Shown here in pieces: positions 1 to 11,200 of a DNA stretch of 64,000 nt; the stretch's first letter is position 1; every line of letters begins with the position of its first letter. The notes under the pieces were generated by a model, which was not told where the DNA came from, ran no database searches, and saw only the letters and a list, made by a program, of their open reading frames with translations. The DNA is taken from NCBI GenBank assembly GCA_034687125.1, contig JAQGBZ010000064.1, forward strand, positions 62,001 through 126,000. The letters are read 5' to 3'. Origin of the DNA: Neelides folsomi (lineage: Eukaryota > Arthropoda > Collembola > Neelipleona > Neelidae). A program made the position numbers and the translations under genes.

Positions 1-577
1 TAGGTTTCCCCTTTATTTATCAAGTAGCTCATTAGCACTGTCCTTGTCAAAAAAATACTATTCAGGTCCAGTTCAATTTATGTAAGATGAATTAATTGAG
101 AGTTAAAGTGTGCTTTAATCCGTCCTGTCAGTTACTCATAATTAAATGAGTAACAAAAATAATATAAACTATGAGAATATTTCTGAAGGTAAAATAGAAT
201 GGAGAAAGTTGATTTGACCTATCTACTATTTATACGTATTATTTACTTCTGATTAAAAGTAATATTTTCTCTAAAGTTTTATATTTTTATTAATTGGTAA
301 TTGATAAAATATGTTTACAGTAAATATGAATATTTAGTAATAATTAATGAAAAGATTTAATTAATTTATCAAAATCGTCTCGTTTCGTTTGTTAATGTAC
401 TCGGTTATTACATGTTTATACGTATGTCGAGAGTTTATTTGTTTTACTCGGCTAACCAGACGTTGTAGCTGTTATTTATTAAGAGTGGATTGGTAGTCAG
501 ATTTATATTGGATAAAGAGAGGAAAAGAGATTGGAGAAAAAAACTACAAATGTTCGTCTGCTTTCTGCTTTTTCCAG

Positions 578-660
578 ACGAATTGGTGAACGAAAAGGAA
601 AAATACAAGTCCATTTCCGACGAGCTCGACGTTACCTTTTCCGAACTCACAGGCTATTAA
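578..660 (+). CDS. Tm1: Tropomyosin, alternative 3'-terminal coding exon A
   Basis: This is the last coding exon of a tropomyosin, the coiled-coil protein that lies along actin filaments and gates myosin binding in muscle. A pyrimidine tract plus cag precedes 578. The exon opens in phase 1 (AC completes an Asp codon) and encodes [18 protein letters not shown] followed by VTFSELTGY and a stop at 658-660. The [13 protein letters not shown] core and the GY end are the tropomyosin C-terminus, the head-to-tail overlap and troponin-binding region. Earlier exons lie upstream of the window. A second copy of the same exon lies at 1760-1842, so this one is used in only part of the transcripts. No polyadenylation signal is obvious right after the stop; an AATAAA stands at 1111-1116. 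Confidence 0.93.
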
Positions 661-1759
661 GCTCCTCCTCTCTAGTCACAATTATTCTTCACTCACTCTC
701 TATATTCATGTCAGTGAAATCTTTTTATATATTCAATTATTATCAAATTCTCAGCCTCCACACTTATTGAATGAATCATTTGTTTTATTTATTTTTTACT
801 TTCCTTATTTTAACATTTCTTCAGTTTTGTATTCACAACCCCATTTGCCATTTCCTGTATTTCACATTCCCCTTTTAAGTTGCATTTTTTGCCTTTACAA
901 ACCCACCATTGAACCTTTATTTGCCCAATATCTCTTGGAAGAGGAATTTAAAGAACGTTTCAAATCGAAATTTTGAGTGGAATTGCATTTCCCTGTTTCA
1001 CCTCATTTTGATTAAATTCAAGTAAAGGAAATACCTTCTTGACAAATAGCTTTTTTCCCTTCTTACCTCACGTTATTAAACCCTTTAAACCTCAATTTGA
1101 GAAGAAAAGAAATAAAAAAGGAATGCCTTTGTTAAAAAATACAGCTGCCTCGTCTTCCTCGCTTTTTTATAATATATGTAATATATACACACCCAACTTT
1201 TACTAATTCAACCCGAGCTTCTCTCGTTGTTTTCCCTAGTAGAATCTTCCCTAAAAAGAAAATTGGAGTCATCAGTGACAAAAGACAAGCTTCAAAGGGC
1301 GTATGAATCCTTGGTCTAACGCTTTTCCCCCATATATTTATACTGATACAGTCAACTGACTCGTTCTTCTCATTTCTTTTTCGACTCGCGCTTCCTTCAC
1401 TGCCTCCGTTGAGTTCAAAAGAATTACTTTGCCAGCTTTTTCCTCGTCGTATATTGTCAATATTTGTTCAATGTCTTTTGATCTTTATATTCCTCACAGT
1501 ATTTCTTTCTTGTACACTTGTAGTCGTGTAGCGTGATTATTAGTATTATTAGATCATGTTTTCCGCCTCATGAGTGTTATTGAAGCTCGCGAATCAGATT
1601 CGACACTGATGAACGAGATTAGCATTGACAAAAAATGCACTCTGTCAGTGGAATTGGCGATGTTCCTTTCTCTTAACTTTTTTACTTACTACTTCCGTGC
1701 TTCCTTCATGACTTTCCAAATGGATTAAAAGGGATTAAAATGAGTTTTGTGTTTTTCAG
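661..1759 (+). other. 3' UTR of exon A and intron to exon B of tropomyosin
   Basis: This is noncoding sequence between the two alternative tropomyosin ends. It is T-rich and pyrimidine-rich on the plus strand, with one AATAAA at 1111-1116 that could end the exon A transcript. No reading frame resembling a protein was seen. When exon A is skipped this whole stretch is intron. Confidence 0.6.
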
Positions 1760-1842
1760 ATGAGCTGGTCAACGAGAAGGAGAAATACAAATCAATTGCA
1801 GATGAAATGGATCAAACGTTTGCGGAATTGGCTGGATATTAG
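1760..1842 (+). CDS. Tm1: Tropomyosin, alternative 3'-terminal coding exon B
   Basis: This is a second version of the terminal tropomyosin exon, the same length (83 nt) and the same entry phase as the exon at 578-660. The acceptor is tttttcag just before 1760. It encodes [18 protein letters not shown] then QTFAELAGY and stops at 840-842 of the second kilobase (1840-1842). Relative to exon A, differences are confined to the last 15 residues (S/A, L/M, V/Q, S/A, T/A). In arthropod tropomyosin genes such 3' exons are chosen by tissue (muscle type against cytoskeletal forms); which is which cannot be read from the DNA. An AATAAA at 2449-2454 could end this transcript. Confidence 0.93.
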
Positions 1843-2460
1843 GAAAAAAGTCCCTCTTTTCGTTCACCTTCTCTTTTTATTAACTACCTATCATATACAC
1901 TATTAATGGATTCAGTTGTAATTTCTTTTTAACAACCAGTGTAGTTTTAGCGGTTTCATGTGCCTCTCTCTGTATAGTGTAAATACTATATAATATATAT
2001 TACTGGAATTATAAATCATGTGAGAAGAGTTGTCAGAGATGAAAGAAAATACGTTCACTTGTTCATCACTGTGAAGAGCGTGTGGGAGTCCTTTGATGAA
2101 TTAAATAATTTACATACTAAAATACTATTTAAGCATTTATGCAATGTGTAGATTGACTCAGAGGGAGGAGATCTTTCAAAAATTATTTAAGACTCTTGGG
2201 TCCCTCTCCTTTGAGCCAATCGATCGTGCTTTACATAACAATTATAAGGAGAATGGTATAAGAGTAAGTATGAAATATTACATTACATACGTACAGATTT
2301 ATAAAGACGACCAAGATCCGTCATCAAATTATACTCCCAGCGTAACTCTAATTAAGACGCATATAATATTAAATGCTATTAGGAATGAGAAATCAAACTC
2401 TGCTCGGCACAGAGACAGGGATGGCTACACTACTATTTAAAAATGAAAAATAAATTATTT
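1843..2460 (+). other. Probable 3' UTR of tropomyosin exon B
   Basis: This AT-rich sequence follows the exon B stop and runs to an AATAAA hexamer at 2449-2454. The 98-codon open frame within it resembles nothing known and has no codon character, so it is treated as untranslated. Confidence 0.5.
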
Positions 2461-5400
2461 AATTATTCAATTTAAGATTGTATGTGTTATTGTATGATGT
2501 CATTATATTATATATTATTTCAATGAACATTATTTCTTTATAACTTTTAAGGGCCAAGGAACCACCTTGAATGAATTAGAACTAACGAGTTATATATAAA
2601 CTCCTCCAATAGGTTACTTCTAATAAGAATATAAGATATTTAACTTTCTCTCTCTATCTCAGACTTTAAATAATCCCCTGAGGATAAGATATTTAATATT
2701 AGGCAAATACTTGCTGAAAATAGATTAATATTTGAATAATATGAGATTAAATGGGCAAGAATTGTCAATTATGTTGTGTGTTAAGTATGTCGTCGGTCAA
2801 GGAAATAAATAACTTCTTCTCTACTTTGGCGGCGCGATGGGACAATATGCTAAATAGGAAACAAGAGAACCAAAATATTTTAGTTCTAGTAGGAATCCCT
2901 CAATACACAGACATAACATAATACATCTTGTATTTATATTTATTACTCACATGAAGTCACATTCACACACGAGTTTAATATACCTCCTTGGTTGTATATA
3001 ATAAAAATTATTAATTGCTGCAGATTAATTCCTCTCTAGATATCCCTTCCATTTTCCATTTAGGCTCTATTTAGACTCTTTAAATTGCCTCTAATACGTA
3101 GAATATCATATTTTAGCAAGTTTAAATATGATATTAAAATGGTAAGGGTAGATTCCTTGTGCCTTGCCTTATTATTAATTGCGATAAATATTTTATATAG
3201 AAAATTTAAAAGAAATCCCGAAGGATTTCAAACGTGACTAAACTGTTATAAATATAATATTTCCTTCCGCTTCCATTTTCATCCCTTTCTTATAAGCTAA
3301 CCAATGTAGAAATATTCTAAATAGCATGAGATGTTTAACGCGAAACACTTACATACCGATACATTACATTTACAAATACTTAACTGAAGTGTGTTTATTG
3401 CGTACCTTTGTTTATTTCTCAAACACAAGTACATAAGAGTCGACTATAAACCTGAGAATGATAATTATTTGAGTCTTTAAGATCAACCCACAAAAATGAA
3501 ACTGAATGGAAAAGAGGATTGTGTGGAAATACTGATCAAAATATTTAATTTAAATAATTATCATTTATCTTTATAGTTGGATGAAAATTGGCTGTTTATA
3601 AAAACTGTTACATTGTATTTAAAACTCTCTTGCAAATAAATGTATGATGACGAATGACCAAGAAATTCCTTGTTTCAAAGTATTTACATTAAATTCTCTT
3701 TAAGAACAAACGGTTTAGGAAATGAACACAATACATGTACGTACTTTTTATCGAGGTACTCCTAATCTTATTCATTTAACCCAACAGTTTACTCACACCA
3801 TGTTAGTATTACAGTAAGATCAGTAATAACATAAGTAAATAACTTATATTAACTTAAATTGTTAACCAAGTTGAAGCTTACGCTATTGTTCTATAGAAGA
3901 TATTTATTATATCATTGTACTGTTTGTACCTAAATTATGTAACCGCGTATTTAGCAGTTTGTAAATGTGAGAATAATTGTGAGAACAGAGATGATTCTCT
4001 TTCAATAATGACTAACAAAGAATTTTAAGGAGTGAAAGAATGAATAATGCAATTTTTAATTTCCTAAAAATTGCATTATTTTAATACTTTTATTATAATA
4101 ATTTATGTGTTGAACTTAAAATAAGCTGTTTGTGTTTACCGTGGCATGTGCAAGTTTTGATATTAATCTTTTAATAATACTAATTAAATTGTCACGTATT
4201 ACATCTTCAGATCCACATTCATTTTATCATCTTTCAACACATAACAGATCCCATCCATCCCATCTGCATTTTCCATCAATCATTTAAGCCCATAAATTGG
4301 CATTTGTTACACTAAACTCGAGATGAATACAAATGTGGTACTACCACTGTCATAACATACTCAATATAATTCATGCCATCACCTAAGGATAATAGAAGAG
4401 ATCATCGTCTAAGTATCGACATAATGTACTATTTAGCACCTATATATTTATTTGGAGAAGAATCTTAAAAATTCATAAAAAGGAGCAGAGAAAGAGACGA
4501 CCATGACGCCGCCGGAGAGACAAACGAGTGAAGAACAAAGGAAAAATAAAACCCAATTAGCTTCATTAAACTTCATTTAGATAAGGAATGGTAATCAGAG
4601 GTAGTAACATTTCTTAATTAATTTTCTCATGCCTTTTATGTGAGAGGAAGTTGACTAATTGGAGTGTTGGAAGCTGAGACGAGGGAGAACCACCCTTTAC
4701 TTTCTTTGGAGAAACTCCAAGAGGGGCGGAGGGCACATTTACATTATTAGTTGTCTCCGAGCTAATTATTCCCTCCAGACTACTTTCCAAACCTCTTCAT
4801 TTTCAACTCTCAAGACTCGTAAATTTTCCCCTCAATTCACCCATATATCCTTCTCAGCCTCATTGGTTCAATTCATTTTGAATTAAAATTCCATTACATC
4901 TAATGAAATTCAATCGAGAAACGTTCATTCCCTCCTATTGCCATAAAATGCAAAGTGCCATCCACTCTGCAGTGGAATCTTTAAATTTTCATCTTTAACC
5001 ATTTCAAAGTTGATGTACCAAAACTAAACGGAAATTACAAATGGAATTCCCCAATGAGCACCTATGCAATTCAAAGTCGGCAGTAAAATTGAAGATAAAA
5101 GAGAGGAAAAAGTGGTTAAACAATAGTAAAAGCGGTAAGGTTTTCTCCGAAGAAGTTATAGGTCAGAAGGAGTGATTGGCATTACAGTTCCTTCGAGCCC
5201 ACTTTGTCCGATAACCACAGAGGTTGAAGGGCACCTGTCACCTCAACGGAACATCTGGTTCCCCCCAACCTCCCATTATATGACTCACTGCCCCTCGTAA
5301 AAACGGTAGAAGGGCATAAAAGGTTCGAGGAATCGAGAGGAGGCGGAAACCATCTTCCACAACGGCGTCGCCACGGAAGGAATTCCGCTGAGGGCGGAAA

Positions 5401-7850
5401 GAAAAGTTAGAAAGTGAAGAGAAAAGTACTATAAGACCCAAAGAGCTTTTCTCTCGACACATTTCCACCCATTCGATTCGAGTAAGTCTTAGCGCCGAGT
5501 GATTAGGGTAGCAAGTAATGCTTAACTGAGGTTAAGACTCTTGGAAAAAATATATATTAGGAATTTTCTCTCATGCACTCGGAAAGTCCGAAATGTCGGT
5601 CCTTTTAATGTCACGCTCAAAGAGGATTTTCCACCTCTAATACTTTCTTTTGTGAAACCGCAATTGGCCGTAGGATGAGAATCCTTATTTCTCATTTCCC
5701 CGTCCAAATCCCCTTTGAGGCTTAGAGGTCGGTAAATAGAGGAAGGAAATTAATTATATCATGCCCCGGGAGTCTCCACTTCTCATCAACACCTCGACAA
5801 TATAATTGGAGAAATAATTGAGACTCCTGGCCACCACAAATGCTATCAACAGCTTTTGGAGCTAACGCTGCCTTAAGAGGTGAAATACCTCATTTCAACA
5901 AATATCCCAATCAGGAGCTTAATGTTCTACTCTTATAATGAATCATTCAATCGTGAAAGTCATTTTGTCCCTTTTCATTTACCGAATAACCTCAAAGCCT
6001 GTCAGCTACCATTAATAAAATCCTTAATCACTTTTCACAAATAAACAAACGCACGAAAATAATACTATTTTTTATAGTTTAAACTGTAAAATAAGTAGCT
6101 ACTGATAGATATTTAAAATATGAGAATGTATTTAAATTAATACAATTAATGGGTATGTACTGAGGTATACTATAATATTGTAAGGCGGACCAATATCGAG
6201 GTAATGTAAAAAATTACAATTATTTACAATGTTCAAAAAGTTAAATTTAAATAACAAGCTTTTTAAATGAAGTGAACAAGTGGAATATACCATTGAAGTG
6301 AATGGGAAAAGTTAAAGTTTAAGTAAAGTCTGAAAGTGCCATTCCATCTAATGCTAACTAATCGCTAACGGAGTTTAAATCCCTTTTGTCTTATCACTTT
6401 ATCTCGCTTCATTTCTCCCTATTTACGGTGAGAGTTTTCAAATAAAACACGTTCTTCCGAGAACATTAAACTCCTGAATATCCAAAGAAGTTATGAAAAG
6501 CGTAATGATATGGGGAAAGTTGGTTTTTAAGAATAATAGCCCGATAAAATGATATTTGATCTCCAGCGTTTGCAACTAAAAGTTTCCAAAGTTTGATCAT
6601 TATTAGGCAAAGGGTGTATTAATGGGGATCAAAGATAGTTGCATGGCTAAGTCATTTCTGGGTTAGGACTTGGAAGACGAAGGAAATGAATAGGAAGTAA
6701 TAATGTAATAAAGAGGTAAAAACGAAATGGGTTTTTTTCACGATAGGTTTGATGGACGCGAAATGTCATCAAGACTGTAGGGGAGTCACAGGTGTGATAT
6801 TTTACTAGAGAACTAACTCTGTCAGAAGAAAGCTTTCGAAGGTTTCTACGATCTTAGAAGCCTTGGATTATTGGTAATCAACTGGAAAGAGACCTCGACC
6901 GAGGCAGATGAAAAAAGAGAATCGAATATCACAGCATGGACCTTAGCAGCCGACCTTTCCTTTTCCCAGCCTTTTCAATTCTTGGAAACTACGAACTCTG
7001 CTTACTTTTAAATAATTCCGTGGATGTTCCGAACATAATGACTCTTGTTGTTCTTTCACTCTCAAAGTCCTACGCCGTGGTTTTGTAAAAAGCTTGGCAA
7101 TTCCAAAAAGCTCATTGAGAAGGACGACATTCCTTTTCTCAATGTAGGAGAAACACAAGAAAAAAATCTTCACTATATAATAGTAGCATATAGTCCTTTT
7201 ACAATTACTTTTCCAAATAATAAAAAAGTAAAGTTGTAGGAAAATAAATAGGACAGAATCTTTTTCTTAATCCTTCAAATATAAATCTCCAATAGTAGGT
7301 ATTCAATTGAGTTACCTATTCATTTTTTAATATTAATATTGATAGTTATATATTCGATAATTAAATTGAAGAAATCTGAATGGAGTTAATTTTGTCACCA
7401 TTGCAATTAATATACCTAGTTTAAGAATGCTAAATTACGAAGGATCTTAAGATAGCAGAAACAATAACAGTTTCCAGAAGTATACTAACTATAGGTTGAG
7501 GGTTAAAAGGTAAACATTTGCTATTCATGTCGTGAAAATCATCAAGAATGCGAGTGAAGAGTGGACAAATGGTCTTGACATCATATGAATATTCTTACCG
7601 TCGGCTCTAAAACCAAGTACCCTGCATTGGAATATCTCTCAAACTATTTCTAAGATATTTTCCTACCTACGTAAATACATACTTTATAGTGTATAATAAT
7701 ATAAGGTTTGAGATTGAGCTCTACTTTCTCCGCTCGATGAGCCGTAAAATAAAATCTCCGCATGATTGGATCTAATTTTTTCAAAGTATTTGGCTCACAG
7801 AGTGTGCATACGAGTTGTGATCATCATTCATGAAGTTTAAAGTAGCGGTG
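2461..7850. other. Intergenic, tropomyosin to Syt4
   Basis: No gene is supported here. Open frames are short and unlike known proteins. The region is AT-rich up to about 4.5 kb and becomes more mixed around 5.1-5.7 kb and 6.7-7.1 kb. The only structured item noticed is a 16-bp perfect hairpin at 4043-4080. Promoter elements of Syt4 would be expected near the right end, but I could not place a TATA box. Confidence 0.5.
4043..4080. repeat. Perfect hairpin, 16-bp arms
   Basis: Arms at 4043-4058 and 4065-4080 are exact reverse complements (AATAATGCAATTTTTA and its complement) around a 6-nt loop. It is AT-rich and has no TA-flanked terminal repeats, so its origin is unclear. It could be a relic of a foldback element or a chance product of AT-rich DNA, although 16 paired bases is long for chance. 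Confidence 0.6.
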
Positions 7851-8200
7851 GGTGGCGGGACCGCCAAGCGACAGGCGGGAGACGAAATGCATTAGGAAGT
7901 GGAGTAGTTTCTCTGCGCGGAGCTATCGATTGGAACCTTGTGACGCAACGAGGTTACGAACAAAGTGAGAAGGGAGGATTTGCGAGGGAGGAAGAAAAAT
8001 CCGAATCTCCTGTTCAAACCATATTGGAAATAAATTTGCCAATTAACAGTACTTGTCCCACCAAGGGAATCCAAGATTCTCGTCACACTCATCTCGACGC
8101 TCGCGAGGGTTGTCCCTTGGAGAAGAGGGGAACGGCGGCCGCGAAGACATCAGCGACAAGCCGACTTCTACATCGGACCATCTAAGGTCCATCCAGGGAA
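7851..8200 (+). promoter_or_regulatory. Probable 5' leader / promoter-proximal region of Syt4
   Basis: GC content rises sharply here against the AT-rich surroundings, just before the Syt4 start codon, as expected of a 5' leader or proximal promoter. It holds one minimal upstream frame, ATG-CAT-TAG, at 887-895 of this kilobase (7887-7895), which would matter only if transcription starts before it. No TATA box or initiator could be picked with confidence. Confidence 0.4.
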
Positions 8201-8261
8201 ATGGTGCGTCATGAAGAGGCCAAGGTGGGCCCTGAGGTCAAACCTATTCCTCAACCAGCGG
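8201..8261 (+). CDS. Syt4: Syt4 coding exon 1 (luminal N-terminus)
   Basis: ATG stands in a good context (A at -3, G at +4). The exon encodes 20 residues ending PIPQPA plus one base and closes at a strong donor, G|gtaaga. Phase 1 matches the acceptor at 43615, so that Ala21 is split across the junction and the frame runs directly into the membrane segment. There is no signal peptide, as in other synaptotagmins. An additional or alternative first exon inside the 35-kb intron cannot be excluded. Confidence 0.78.
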
Positions 8262-11200
8262 GTAAGACATTTACATTCAACCTATTAAACTTCCTTTGTG
8301 GTCTAGTCGCAATCCCACAACCACCATAAAATGGAGAAAGTGTGTGGGATGTCAAAAGAGTTTATAACTAATGTATAAAAGTAAATGCCTACACGTCCCT
8401 CAGAATCCCTGCTGTTAAATAAATAAATGACTAATGTGGGCTTATTCTCAGTCCAATTGTCCTCTCATCCTCCTCCATTTTTCTCGAGATAAAGAAACTT
8501 GACTTCAGCAAGTCAAGATAAATTAAGAAGGTCAGTGTTGTTTTCGCGAGGTTCGCAACGGGTATCAAGCCACCGATCGATCATATCTCCGGGCGCTTCA
8601 CATGTTATTTTATATAATCATTTAAAAGGATTCGCGGAAACAATGACCTAATTAAACCACGACATTTCGTCGCCTCATCAGCCACCTTTTTGATGTGACC
8701 ACATCATGTGAAGAATGTCGGTTCAACATAAAACCACACGTATGTTATAATTAGCGTAAAAATAGCCCAGTAATAACAGAGTCGTTTTGCAATTAAACAT
8801 TCCAGGTTCTCCATCGTTGTAATTTTTTAATTTTCCCGAGCTTCCGGGTTCATGGCACTTGTCATTTTCAGATTAAAAACATGTTTATACTTTATCCAGT
8901 TTTATTAGCACATAAAAGGATTACCTTTACTGTGGCTCATTGGCTCAAATTGGCACTGTGCGCAAAGTTGCAATTTTAAAACTTAATCTTACAATATCAT
9001 TCCACCCAAATCAACTCTTTCATATTTTAATAATGTTTAGTCAGCAAATGGCAATCCCCGAGTGGGCCATTAATTAGATCAATTACATCCAAAATTTTGA
9101 TATTCTGAATAAATTGCTTTATAATAAATGTATGTTTAATAGGCCTAAAGAGAGAAAAGTTGAAAACGATACAAGGTGTAATTTAAGAAACGAACTCGCT
9201 TGAGACTTAATTAACACATCGAGTAATCTTTACTGCGAGTAATTATACATGAAAGGGTTTAGTTGCTTAATTAAAACCTGCCTCATGCATACATATGATA
9301 CATTCTAACTAACATTAAGAATTCGAAAATGGTCTTATAATTCTGCTGCATATTAAAATGGGGAGGTTATTTTTATACATATTTGCAAACAAGTATGCAT
9401 TGCGGAATCATTAACTTGGAATGAGAGTAATGGGATTACATCCCTTCGGGCACATTAGCAAACACAAATGGTGTTAAATTATAACGTTCATTTTCTCTAT
9501 TCAATTTACAAATGTCCCCAGCAATTCTTAACATTTTCTTCATGATAATAATTCAATTTATTATACTGTACAATCAGGGAAAGTTGAGTAAGAAAATTTC
9601 ATTAGTCCAAAATCTGTCCAAGTCAGAATCAATGCTACCTAACTTTCTTTTCTCAAATCCTCCCAAGACTTTCAACATCCATTCCCAAATCTGAAAGAAA
9701 CATGCTGATAGATTGTAATAAAAGCCAAGGATATTAGACAAGTATAGATAAAATCTATATATTGTGGGCAGATACTCTTATAAGTCTATTCCTTCCAAGG
9801 CCCACAGTGAAGTTTGTAAGTAAATTTAAAAATATCGAATTAAAAGAAAAGTTTGTCAGAAGTTGCAAGGGATTTCTCATCCATTCTTCGTCAAAACCAA
9901 TAGGATCGTTTAGACGAATCGCTTGGAGGGAAAGGACGAGAGAAAAGTTGTCCATATGGGCTTGAGAAGCCCTGAATTGCAAAGAGGAAAAGTTGAGAGG
10001 AATAGAAATGATGATGAGGGAGACGAGGAAGGAGATGAGGATTTATTCTCAACCGTAAAAGACTCTTATCTTCCTCACTTTTCTTCGGTTCGGACCTCTT
10101 GAGCCGATCCGCTTCGGTTCTTTCAACCGGCCCCTATTGACGTCATGGAGTATCGCAAAGGAGCAATTGTCTCTTATTCCGTCACACAGCCACATTATTT
10201 TAAATGTCATCTCCCTCTCACAGAACTGAACTACCTACATTTATGAAATTGCGACACGAGGCTCAAAACGACGTCTTTTTCATTACTTACACGTCAGTTT
10301 CGGAAGTAATGGAAATTGGGAACCGTATACCTAATATTCATTTTAGAAATGCTTGAGAATATCATACGCATTTCAGAATACAAATATTATTATAGTTATA
10401 CATATAATACCATAAATAGAGTACCCCTTTTGCTCAAATTGAGGCCGGAGCTCAAAAGAAGGCCGGGGGTGAAGCCTGAGACTTTTAATGAAGGCCGGGG
10501 TTCAAAAGAAGGCCCGATCATAAAGCATAAATTTATAATTTGCAAAAACTTTAAAAAGAAAACGCTTTCCGAAAGCACTTGCTTTCGGAAACGAACAAGG
10601 AGAAAACGAAGCTCTGATTTCAGCAAGCGAAGACGACCAAGCTGAAAACGAGGATTCCGACAGTGAAAAATTTAATTTTCCAGTTGAATGAAATTGTTTT
10701 TTTTTGTCAAATTCATTTTTATTTAAAGGCCGGTGCTCAATTAGTGGCCGGGAGTCGAGGGCCTAATTTTTTATTGAGGGCCTCAATTCGAGCAAAAGGG
10801 GTATGCAGTATTATATATTTAGTACATACACTATATGGTAGTATAGTACATAAATACTAAAATACAAACAAATGTAGAAATAGAAAGCAGTATAAATACT
10901 TATGATATTGTACCTACAAACCTGTATTTGTGGCTGTACATCTTCAAAAACTTTATAATTTATTATATAAAACTTACCAATGTATAGTATAATACCGATA
11001 AATAAATACATAGACTTTATTCTGTGCACTCTGTCTTGCTGACGTAGAGAAATGAGAAATTCGAGTCTCCTCATCAAAAATTCAATAAGCAATAGGATTA
11101 TATTATTGGGTTTTTGGATTGGATTAAATAAGGGAATTTGAATGTCAATGATGTATTTTGCCCTTGAGAGTTATTCATTTATTGTTAGTATACTATTTAT

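Noticed and set aside
2144-2440. 98-codon frame after tropomyosin
   Set aside because: Sits in the probable 3' UTR, no similarity to known proteins.
10316-10645. 109-codon frame rich in Lys/Arg
   Set aside because: It lies across the boundary of the 10424-10801 element and reads through its hairpin; not a protein-like sequence.
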